Source: Nitrososphaerota archaeon (lineage in GTDB: Archaea > Thermoproteota > Nitrososphaeria > Nitrososphaerales > JAHFOH01). From it: DNA of 6,815 nucleotides. The stretch lies in the NCBI GenBank assembly GCA_023266955.1, contig JAHFOH010000073.1, forward strand, positions 1 through 6,815. Direction: 5' to 3'. The notes under the pieces are model-generated. The model did not search any database, had not been told where the DNA came from, and worked only from the letters and a program-made list of their open reading frames with translations. This document shows, one piece after another, positions 1 to 6,037 of the stretch (position 1 is the stretch's first letter; the number at the start of each line of letters is the position of its first letter). The translations under genes and the position numbers were made by a program.

Positions 1-500
1 TTAATGCTCTCCTTTGAGCTTTCCCCTTCACGAACTGTAACTGTGAAGAATTTCTCTAAAAAGCCCGCTGCCGTAACATGAATACTATAATGTCCTGGCG
101 GGATCGTTGCAACGGTAAATTCACCTTCAGTTGTAAGCGTAAGCCTCTCGCCATTCATGCTGACACTCGCGTCAGTAACTAAGGCGTCTTTCTCATCCGT
201 CAACCTGATGATGACGGACCCAGGCTGAGGTGGTTTGGCTAGGTCCGGAGGAATCTTTTCGCCTTCTGCAGCGTAAAGAGCCACTGTTTCGCCAGCGGTT
301 ACAGATGTTCCTTCCTTCGCGTATATCCTTAGGATAATACCTCGTTCGGGAGCCTCGACTTCCAGGGCCGTCTTTGGCGTTTGCGCTACGAAAAGCACCT
401 CTCCTTTCTCGAACTTTTCTCCTTCTTTTTTCATCCATTGCAATACTGTAGCTGTTTTCGTCCGCTCATCATGTGTCGGCATCAGGATAGATTTGACCAA
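1..500 (-). CDS. Lipoyl/biotinyl-domain protein with a second beta-rich (carboxypeptidase-regulatory-like or PEGA-like) domain, C-terminus cut by window edge
   Basis: An open frame of 166 codons runs off the left edge, so the C-terminus is missing. Residues 1-78 read as a lipoyl/biotinyl swinging-arm domain: an opening strand ending in MP, then W22 with KKEGEKFEKGE, a hairpin TPKTALEVEAP with K43 at the usual modified-lysine position, and a second half with KEGTSVTAGE. A Pro-rich linker (about 79-94) leads to a beta-rich stretch (95-160) with DASVSMNG, IPPGHYSIHV and AAGF, resembling carboxypeptidase-regulatory-like or PEGA domains. The TTG at 498-500 is preferred because starting at ATG 480-482 would remove the first lipoyl strand; neither start has a well-spaced ribosome site. 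It is the fourth gene of the leftward group, 161 bases after the second ABC ATPase. Lysine modification and partner enzyme are unknown. It does not look like a full E2 acyltransferase. What follows beyond the edge could be another soluble domain or a membrane component. Confidence 0.72.
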   Translation of the reverse strand, partial: MVKSILMPTHDERTKTATVLQWMKKEGEKFEKGEVLFVAQTPKTALEVEAPERGIILRIYAKEGTSVTAGETVALYAAEGEKIPPDLAKPPQPGSVIIRLTDEKDALVTDASVSMNGERLTLTTEGEFTVATIPPGHYSIHVTAAGFLEKFFTVTVREGESSKESI

Positions 501-518
501 TCTCCATCACGACCAAAT

Positions 519-531
519 GGCGTTAAAGCGT
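519..531 (-). promoter_or_regulatory. Possible TATA-like element before the lipoyl-domain gene
   Basis: On the minus strand the sequence ACGCTTTAACGCC contains CTTTAA centred about 25 bases upstream of the TTG start at 500. That is the spacing expected for an archaeal TATA box driving a leaderless message. The match is short and could be chance. The 161-base gap after the ABC ATPase is the only other hint that this gene may have its own promoter. Apart from this the gap (501-661) holds only very short frames and no convincing terminator or RNA. Confidence 0.2.
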
Positions 532-661
532 CTCGTGTAAGGCTGAAGGAACATGCATTCTTAATCGCGATCTTTACCCACGACGAATTAGACTAGGCCC
601 CAAGTGTCTCATAACTTTAGCTAAGGAATTTCATTCTGGAGGTAGAAGGGAATCTGATTGA

Positions 662-1759
662 CTATACGATCGCTTCTTCAGTTTTCTTGTCGAAGATGTG
701 GATCTTATTTCTATCAAACTCCAACCACACCTTATCACCTGGCTTCACGGTTGTCCCGCCCGGGACCATCGTCCTAATCACATCTTTCTCCTTTCCGAGT
801 TGAGCCGAAATTAAAGTTCTGGAGCCCATGGGCTCTGCCACATAAACCGTGGCCTGAAATGCTTCCATGGATTTTTGAGTTAATTCTGTACGGATGTCTT
901 CTGGTCGAATCCCAAGGATCAGCTCGGAATCTTTAGCGTTCCTTCCAATGTGATCCTTTAACGATGTAACATCAAGACTGAAGCTATCTGAGTTGAGCAA
1001 GGCTCTGTCATCTTTAACTTCATAGGTGCAACCGATGAGGTTCATTCTTGGGCTGCCGATGAAGCTAGCAACAAACTTGTCTTTCGGCCTTCCGTAAACT
1101 CCATCAGATGTATCAAGTTGCCTTATACGGCCTGCATTTATCACTGCTATTCTATCACCCATTGAAACGGCCTCGATTTGGTCATGAGTCGTATAGATGA
1201 TTGTTTGGCCGATCTCACGGACAAGTCGCTTCAGCTCGGCCCTCATGTTGGCTCTAATCAGTGCGTCCAAGTTCGCAAGAGGTTGGTCTAGTAGGTAGAC
1301 TTTCGGCCTCCTCACTATTGCTCGTGCTACGGCCACTCTCTGGAGTTCCCCTCCACTGTACGTGCGAGGATATCGGTCGAGCAAGTTCTCGATTTTTAAC
1401 ATACGGGCAACTTCAATGACTCTGCTTCGGATCTCCTCCACTGGAACCTTGCGTTGACGCAGAGGAAATGCTATGTTATCATAACCGTTCTTATTCGGGT
1501 AGAGAGCAAGATTCTCAAATACCATCGATACATCCCTATCCTTGGGCTCGACATCGTTCACCAGTTGATCACCGATGTAGACTTCACCAGCGTCAGGTCG
1601 CTCTAGGCCAGCAATGATCCTCAATGTGGTAGTAGCACCTGCGCCGGGAGGTCCTGCAATGACGAAGAACTCTTTGTCTCTTACTTCGAAAGCTATGTTA
1701 TCCAGAGCGGTCTTAGATCCGTATCGCTTTGCAATGTTTACGAGCCTAATACTCGCCAA
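662..1759 (-). CDS. MalK/UgpC-type ABC importer ATPase subunit with degenerate Walker A, Q-loop and Walker B but intact signature motif
   Basis: 365 residues, the usual length of CUT1-family ATPases: a nucleotide-binding domain (about 1-235) followed by a MalK-like regulatory OB/TOBE region (about 240-360, with GIRPE at 284-288). Motifs: A-loop Y13; Walker A GPPGAGAT (36-43) with Ala42 where the ATP-binding Lys should be; Q-loop position 82 is Glu instead of Gln; signature YSGGE (134-138) is good; Walker B YLLDQ (155-159) has Gln in place of the catalytic Glu; D-loop LANLD; H-loop His192 is present. This subunit should bind and hydrolyse ATP poorly or not at all on its own Walker side, but can offer its signature to a partner. 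The start is TTG (1757-1759), with AGGTGAG 11 bases upstream overlapping the stop of the preceding gene. It follows its paralogue by 16 bases, so co-transcription and heterodimer formation are likely. Permeases and binding protein are not in the window. Family assignment is firm; substrate is unknown. Confidence 0.93.
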   Translation of the reverse strand: MASIRLVNIAKRYGSKTALDNIAFEVRDKEFFVIAGPPGAGATTTLRIIAGLERPDAGEVYIGDQLVNDVEPKDRDVSMVFENLALYPNKNGYDNIAFPLRQRKVPVEEIRSRVIEVARMLKIENLLDRYPRTYSGGELQRVAVARAIVRRPKVYLLDQPLANLDALIRANMRAELKRLVREIGQTIIYTTHDQIEAVSMGDRIAVINAGRIRQLDTSDGVYGRPKDKFVASFIGSPRMNLIGCTYEVKDDRALLNSDSFSLDVTSLKDHIGRNAKDSELILGIRPEDIRTELTQKSMEAFQATVYVAEPMGSRTLISAQLGKEKDVIRTMVPGGTTVKPGDKVWLEFDRNKIHIFDKKTEEAIV

Positions 1760-1770
1760 GGTTGCTTCTT

Positions 1771-1777
1771 CTCACCT
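1771..1777 (-). promoter_or_regulatory. Ribosome binding site for the second ABC ATPase, overlapping the upstream stop codon
   Basis: Minus-strand AGGTGAG matches the archaeal anti-Shine-Dalgarno complement (GGAGGTGA) over AGGTGA and lies 11 bases before the TTG at 1757-1759. It begins inside the TAG stop of the upstream ATPase gene, which suggests coupled translation of the two ATPases. It supports the TTG start. Confidence 0.55.
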
Positions 1778-2864
1778 ATACTATTGCTTCGCCATCTTTC
1801 CGATCGAAGATATGGATCTTGTCTTTGTGGAACTCTACACCCACCTTCTCATTGATGTTGAAGTTGACAGCTGCCGGTGTGACCGCGCGGAGTAAAATTC
1901 CATCGAGCTGAAGGTACACAATGTTCTCATGACCCAGCGGTTCAGTGACGTATACTGTAGCCGCAACACTCAGTTTGGAAGGCTGCTTTGTAACTGTTAG
2001 GTATTCCGGACGGATGCCAACAACAACTTCTGACCCAGTAGTGATTTTTTCGAGATGATGTCTCATGTTGGTAACATCTAGCGTGAAGCTTGGATGCACT
2101 AGAACAGCTTGTTCATTGTCAAGTTTCAGGCTGCAGTCAATAATGTTCATGGAAGGACTTCCAACGAAGTTTGCTACAAATTGGTTCTTAGGATGGTTGT
2201 AGACAACATCAGGAGTGTCATATTGTTGCAGTCTGCCCAAGTTCATGATAGCGACTTTGTCAGAGAGAGCGATAGCCTCTAGCTGATCGTGAGTGACGAA
2301 AATCGTAGTCTGCTCAACATCCCTCTGCAATCTCTTCAATTCAGCCCTCATGACGTCACGAGCGTCAGCATCTAAGTTGCTAAGAGGCTCATCGAGCAAC
2401 AGAACTTTTGGCTTGATCAGAAGCGTCCGACCTATGGCGGTTTTCTGCAAGTTAGTGAGAGATTGCTTGCCAGCCTTCTCTTGTAGCACTTCTCTGATAC
2501 CAAGAAATTCTGCCATCTGCTCAACCTCGTGCTTTATTTCATCTTCGGGAACACGTCTAATTCTGAGGCCGAAAGCAAGATTCTCGAAGACTGTCATATA
2601 CCCAAAGATGGCATAGCTCTGAAAGACCAAACCTATGCCCCGATCTTTCGGTGGCATATCATTGATGCGCTGGTCGTCGAAGTAAATGTCGCCCTTGGTA
2701 GGCGTTTCTAGCCCGGAAATGCAGTTGAGAGTAGTTGTCTTACCGCAACCCGAGGGTCCTAGGAGGCTGACGAATTCCTTGTCCCTGACTTCTAGGCTTA
2801 GGTTGTCGACAGCTAGGGTCTTTCCGAAGACTTTTGTGAGGCCTTCTATTCTGACGCGGGTCAT
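1776..2864 (-). CDS. MalK/UgpC-type ABC importer ATPase subunit with intact Walker motifs but a degenerate signature motif
   Basis: 362 residues, normal length for the family. The nucleotide-binding domain (about 1-235) has A-loop F13, a consensus Walker A GPSGCGKT (36-43, Lys42), Q-loop Gln82, Walker B LLLDE (155-159, catalytic Glu159), D-loop LSNLD and H-loop His192. The signature, which should read LSGGQ, is QSLTN (134-138): only the Ser is kept and both Gly are lost. Further along, QQR-VAIARAL is LQKTAIGRTL, so the helix after it has drifted too. The C-terminal part (about 240-360, with GIRPE at 284-288) resembles the MalK regulatory OB/TOBE region. The segment after the Q-loop reads AIFGYM where relatives have ALYPHM, a surface that normally meets the permease coupling helix. 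ATG start; the region upstream has only a weak GGGGA site, and the gap to the amidohydrolase stop (TGATAA) is 19 bases. This subunit can bind ATP but probably cannot complete a partner's site, so it likely works as a heterodimer with the downstream paralogue. Confidence 0.93.
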   Translation of the reverse strand: MTRVRIEGLTKVFGKTLAVDNLSLEVRDKEFVSLLGPSGCGKTTTLNCISGLETPTKGDIYFDDQRINDMPPKDRGIGLVFQSYAIFGYMTVFENLAFGLRIRRVPEDEIKHEVEQMAEFLGIREVLQEKAGKQSLTNLQKTAIGRTLLIKPKVLLLDEPLSNLDADARDVMRAELKRLQRDVEQTTIFVTHDQLEAIALSDKVAIMNLGRLQQYDTPDVVYNHPKNQFVANFVGSPSMNIIDCSLKLDNEQAVLVHPSFTLDVTNMRHHLEKITTGSEVVVGIRPEYLTVTKQPSKLSVAATVYVTEPLGHENIVYLQLDGILLRAVTPAAVNFNINEKVGVEFHKDKIHIFDRKDGEAIV

Positions 2865-2883
2865 GGTTATTTCCCCAGCGTTA

Positions 2884-4266
2884 TCATAAATCGGGCCTTT
2901 TCGCCGGAAATTGCTTACCTTTTACGAACTGCCCCTTGCCCTTCTTGCCGGTGAACTGTCCGTCCTCGGATACGACCTCGCCACGTGAGATAGTTAAAAC
3001 TGGATAACCCGTTACTGTTACATCCTCATAAATCGAGTAATCTATGTTGCTGTGCAGGTTATCGACTGAAAGTCTAACACTCTTATTCGGGTCCAACACT
3101 ACGAGATCAGCATCGCTACCCACGGCTATCGCACCTTTCTTGGGGTAAAGACCGAATAGCTTCGACGGGTTATAAGATGTCACTTGAACTAGTCGCGTGA
3201 GTGGAAGAATGCCCTTCCCAACGCCCGCGGAATAAAGGATCGGTAGAATAACTTCTGTCCCAATAACACCGTTTGGAACTTTACTGAAATCCGGTTGATT
3301 TTTCTGCTGGGAGTTAAAGCACACATGATCGCTACCAACAGTCTTAATGAAGCCGTTTGCCAGACCGAGCCAGAGCTTTGCTCTGTCTTCATCACTCCTT
3401 AACGGCGGAGACATGATGTACCGGTTCCCGTTCGGACGCCTGTAAGCTTCCGCCGTGAAAGTGAGATAATGAGGGCACGTCTCCGAGTAGACTGGGAGGC
3501 CCCTGTCTGCACCCTCCTTGATTTCATCACGCGCCAGACCAGTAGACATGTGGACTACATACATCGGAGACCCACTCATTTCCGCTAGCCTGATCCCTCT
3601 CTGCACAGCCTCCACCTCCACCAAGGAAGGCCTAGATTTGGCGTGGTACTCGGCTTCGACTTTCCCCTCACTTAAGAGCCGCGCTGCGAAGCACTCGATC
3701 AGGTCAGCATTCTCGCAGTGCAGCCCCACTAATCCTCCATATTTTACAACTTCATCCATTATGCTGTAGATGGCTCCATCATCAAGATACAACTCCTTCT
3801 TGTAAGCCATAAAGAGCTTAAAGCTCGTCACACCTTCCTCGATCAGATTTCGAATCTGCTTGAGGTTTATCTCGTTGAAATCTCTGATGATCATATGCAA
3901 CGCATAATCAACACAGACTTTAGGATCCGCTTTCTTCCTCCACATGTCGTACGTGTCAAGGATGGTCCCGCCACGGGGCTGGACGGCAAAGTCAACTATT
4001 GTGGTGACGCCACCACAAGCAGCTGCAACTGTACCCTGATAGAAGTCATCGCTAGAAACCGTTCCCATGAAAGGCATCTCCATATGCGTATGTCCATCGA
4101 TTAGGCCAGGTAGAAGCAGCTTGCCTTTGGCGTCTATAACACGGTTTGCACTTTCCCCGATAGTCTTTGAGATGTGAGTGATTTTACCATCTTGTATCCC
4201 AATCGAGCCGTCAAATACCTGGGACTCCGTCACTATCTTTGCATTGTTTATGATGAAGTCTAACAA
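2884..4266 (-). CDS. Dihydropyrimidinase / D-hydantoinase-type cyclic amidohydrolase
   Basis: 460 residues, typical length for the family. These cytosolic binuclear-metal enzymes hydrolyse the ring amide of dihydropyrimidines or 5-substituted hydantoins to N-carbamoyl amino acids. All metal ligands are visible at the positions known for D-hydantoinases: His59 and His61 in GHTHMEMPFMGT, Lys150 (the lysine that becomes carbamylated) in TSFKLFMAYK, His183 in GLHCEN, His239 in YVVHMST and Asp313 in GSDH. Substrate-contact landmarks are also present: Tyr155, the MSPPLR segment (285-290) and Asn332 in PNGVIGTE. The HTHxxMPFMGT and IVDF...QP signatures favour dihydropyrimidinase/hydantoinase over allantoinase or dihydroorotase, but the exact substrate cannot be read from motifs. 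The start is TTG at 4264-4266, the first possible start after an in-frame stop at 4273-4275. No good ribosome site is present; a TATA-like box about 27 bases upstream suggests a leaderless message. It leads the leftward group and is followed 19 bases later by an ABC ATPase, linking it to uptake of its substrate. Confidence 0.92.
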   Translation of the reverse strand: MLDFIINNAKIVTESQVFDGSIGIQDGKITHISKTIGESANRVIDAKGKLLLPGLIDGHTHMEMPFMGTVSSDDFYQGTVAAACGGVTTIVDFAVQPRGGTILDTYDMWRKKADPKVCVDYALHMIIRDFNEINLKQIRNLIEEGVTSFKLFMAYKKELYLDDGAIYSIMDEVVKYGGLVGLHCENADLIECFAARLLSEGKVEAEYHAKSRPSLVEVEAVQRGIRLAEMSGSPMYVVHMSTGLARDEIKEGADRGLPVYSETCPHYLTFTAEAYRRPNGNRYIMSPPLRSDEDRAKLWLGLANGFIKTVGSDHVCFNSQQKNQPDFSKVPNGVIGTEVILPILYSAGVGKGILPLTRLVQVTSYNPSKLFGLYPKKGAIAVGSDADLVVLDPNKSVRLSVDNLHSNIDYSIYEDVTVTGYPVLTISRGEVVSEDGQFTGKKGKGQFVKGKQFPAKRPDL

Positions 4267-4288
4267 TCTCAGCTACTTCGAGATCTTC

Positions 4289-4299
4289 ATTTTATAATG
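4289..4299 (-). promoter_or_regulatory. TATA-box-like promoter of the leftward amidohydrolase/ABC group
   Basis: Minus-strand CATTATAAAAT is a close match to archaeal TATA boxes. Its centre is about 27 bases upstream of the TTG start at 4266, so transcription would begin at or very near the start codon, giving a leaderless message. This agrees with the absence of a well-spaced ribosome site there. It lies in the shared divergent region. Confidence 0.5.
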
Positions 4300-4337
4300 C
4301 TTGCGCACTCACTCCCTTCTCCCTCTGAACGTGAATC

Positions 4338-4350
4338 TAAAGTTAATAGC
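4338..4350 (+). promoter_or_regulatory. Possible TATA-like element of the rightward malate synthase group
   Basis: The sequence TAAAGTTAATAGC lies about 50 bases upstream of the malate synthase ATG. A start of transcription 25-27 bases further on (about 4370-4375) would leave a short leader containing the GGTGAG ribosome site. The match is weak. No obvious operator palindrome was seen between the two divergent promoters. Confidence 0.25.
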
Positions 4351-4380
4351 CTATTGTTCCGACGCGCCCATGTTACAATC

Positions 4381-4386
4381 GGTGAG
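4381..4386 (+). promoter_or_regulatory. Ribosome binding site of malate synthase
   Basis: GGTGAG matches part of the archaeal Shine-Dalgarno consensus GGAGGTGA and ends 11 bases before the ATG at 4398. It supports that start. Confidence 0.4.
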
Positions 4387-4397
4387 CTGTTGAGATA

Positions 4398-5999
4398 ATG
4401 AAAGCGGCAAGTCTCGAAGGAGTTGAGATTCAGGGAACTCTGAAAGATAGGTTCGACCAAATACTGACAACGGAAGCCACTGAGTTCGTTGTTAAGTTGC
4501 ACCGCAAATTCAACGCCACTCGAGAGAGCCTGCTGAGGAAGCGGGCAGAACGGCAGGCCTTGCTCGACGCTGGGGCCCTGCCAGACTTTCTTCCTGACAC
4601 GCAGCATGTCCGGGAAGCCAGCTGGAAGATAGCTTCGGTGCCCAATGACCTACAAGATCGCAGGGTGGAAATAACTGGACCAGTGGACCGCAAGATGATG
4701 ATTAATGCGCTGAACTCCGGGGCCAAGGTTTTCATGGCTGACTTCGAAGACGCTAACTCGCCAAGTTGGCAGAACGTTATCGAAGGCCAACTGAACCTCA
4801 TTGATGCAGTCGAGCGAACTATCGAATATAGAAGCCCCGAGGGAAAGGTGTACAGGCTTAACAATCAAGTTGCGACTTTGGTAGTTCGCCCGCGCGGTTG
4901 GCACTTGGTAGAGAAGCATATCCTAGTTGATCGTCAGCCTATTTCTGCAGGTCTCGTAGACTTCGGTCTCTATTTCTTTCACAACGCCAAGAGACTGCAG
5001 AAGAAGGGCACCGGCCCCTACTTCTACCTACCAAAGCTTGAGGGCCATGAGGAGGCTCGGCTTTGGAACGATGTCTTCAACTTCGCAGAGGATGAGCTAG
5101 GTATACCTCGAGGCACCATTAAGGCGACGGTGCTCATAGAGACCATTCTGGCAGCCTTTGAAATGGATGAAATACTCTACGAGCTTAGGGATCACGCTGC
5201 GGGATTGAATGCAGGACGCTGGGATTACATCTTCAGCATTATCAAGAAGTTCCGCAACCGAACCGACTTCATCCTACCCGACCGAAGCCAGGTCACGATG
5301 ACAGTTCCCTTCATGAGAGCTTACACCAAGCTCTTGGTTAAGACCTGCCATCGTCGTGGTGCTCATGCCATCGGCGGGATGGCCGCCTTCATTCCAAGCC
5401 GGAAAGATCCGAAGGTGAACGAAGTCGCACTCGCAAAGGTTCGTGAGGACAAGATTCGTGAAGCGAATGATGGCTTTGATGGAACTTGGACTGCTCACCC
5501 TGATTTAGTACCAGTAGCAATGAGCGTGTTCGATGAAGTCCTTGGAAATGGGCCCAATCAAATTGATCGGCAGCGTGATCATGTAGTAGTTACTGCCAAA
5601 GAAATCTTAGATGCGCGGGTTCCGGGAGGAGAGATCAGCGAAGCAGGGTTACGTACCAACATCAGCGTAGCTATTCAGTATCTAGAGTCTTGGTTGCGAG
5701 GAGTAGGAGCTGCCGCCATCTACAACCTCATGGAGGACGCGGCCACCGCAGAGATCTCGCGGTCTCAGGTGTGGCAGTGGATCAGGCACCATGTGTCTGT
5801 TAAAGAGGGGATTCGGGCGAGCCCGGAACTGGTTCGACAGATCGTGGAGGAAGAGCTTAGCAAGATCCGCCAGGTTATCGGTGTTGAGACTTACGCAAAG
5901 GGGCGCTTCAATGAAGCACGAGCTATTTTTGAGCTGGTGGCTGTCGATGATGCATTCATTGAGTTCCTCACCATCCCAGCCTACGAGTACATCGACTAG
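4398..5999 (+). CDS. aceB: Malate synthase, A type
   Basis: 533 residues, the same length as the E. coli A-type enzyme. It condenses glyoxylate with acetyl-CoA to give malate and CoA in the cytosol. Visible family landmarks: ITGPVDRKM (92-100), VFMADFEDANSPSW (111-124), the VVRPRGWHL segment with catalytic Arg166, YFYLPKLE (209-215), the metal-binding Glu248 in TVLIETI and Asp276 in AGRWDYIFS, GAHAIGGMAAFIP (321-333), GTWTAHP (362-368), and YNLMEDAATAEISRSQVWQW with Asp447 at the general acid position. All key residues are present and nothing is truncated. No isocitrate lyase is in the window. Glyoxylate could instead come from ureide breakdown, since amidohydrolase genes lie on both sides. 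It heads the rightward group; the M20 amidase gene begins 38 bases after its stop. The ATG is chosen for its position relative to the family N-terminus and the upstream GGTGAG. Longer open frames on the opposite strand here are shadows of this gene. Confidence 0.97.
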   Translation: MKAASLEGVEIQGTLKDRFDQILTTEATEFVVKLHRKFNATRESLLRKRAERQALLDAGALPDFLPDTQHVREASWKIASVPNDLQDRRVEITGPVDRKMMINALNSGAKVFMADFEDANSPSWQNVIEGQLNLIDAVERTIEYRSPEGKVYRLNNQVATLVVRPRGWHLVEKHILVDRQPISAGLVDFGLYFFHNAKRLQKKGTGPYFYLPKLEGHEEARLWNDVFNFAEDELGIPRGTIKATVLIETILAAFEMDEILYELRDHAAGLNAGRWDYIFSIIKKFRNRTDFILPDRSQVTMTVPFMRAYTKLLVKTCHRRGAHAIGGMAAFIPSRKDPKVNEVALAKVREDKIREANDGFDGTWTAHPDLVPVAMSVFDEVLGNGPNQIDRQRDHVVVTAKEILDARVPGGEISEAGLRTNISVAIQYLESWLRGVGAAAIYNLMEDAATAEISRSQVWQWIRHHVSVKEGIRASPELVRQIVEEELSKIRQVIGVETYAKGRFNEARAIFELVAVDDAFIEFLTIPAYEYID

Positions 6000-6037
6000 G
6001 CAAACTTCTATGTTCCCACAAGAGCGAATGGTGTAGT

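Noticed and set aside
193..438. 81-residue minus-strand frame overlapping the lipoyl-domain gene
   Set aside because: Very Arg-rich translation in an alternative frame. The overlapping frame encodes a clear lipoyl-type domain.
501..661. Possible small gene or RNA in the gap between the second ATPase and the lipoyl-domain gene
   Set aside because: Only frames of about 12 codons or fewer start here on the minus strand. The 71-residue plus-strand frame at 381-596 is mostly antisense to the lipoyl gene. No tRNA-like or strong hairpin structure was recognised.
1631..1654. Possibility that the missing Walker A Lys in the second ATPase is a sequencing error or frameshift
   Set aside because: The Ala codon GCT differs from AAA at all three bases, the surrounding reading frame is intact, and two further catalytic positions are changed in the same protein.
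662..2864. Recent gene duplication or assembly artefact producing the tandem ATPases
   Set aside because: The proteins are clearly paralogous and end in similar IHIFD...EAIV sequences, but the DNA is widely diverged and lacks long identical runs, so the duplication is old.
2884..4266. Annotation of the amidohydrolase as allantoinase or dihydroorotase
   Set aside because: The HTHxxMPFMGT and SFKLFMAYK segments and the ligand spacing fit dihydropyrimidinase/D-hydantoinase better. Pathway context alone is not enough to rename it, so allantoin is kept only as a hypothesis.
4430..4864. 144-residue open frame on the minus strand inside malate synthase (and the overlapping frames at 4287-4607, 4650-4919, 5274-5498 and 5682-6050)
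   Set aside because: These lie antisense to a gene with complete, family-typical protein sequence. Their translations show no recognisable domain and are rich in Ser, Arg and Leu, as expected of shadow frames.
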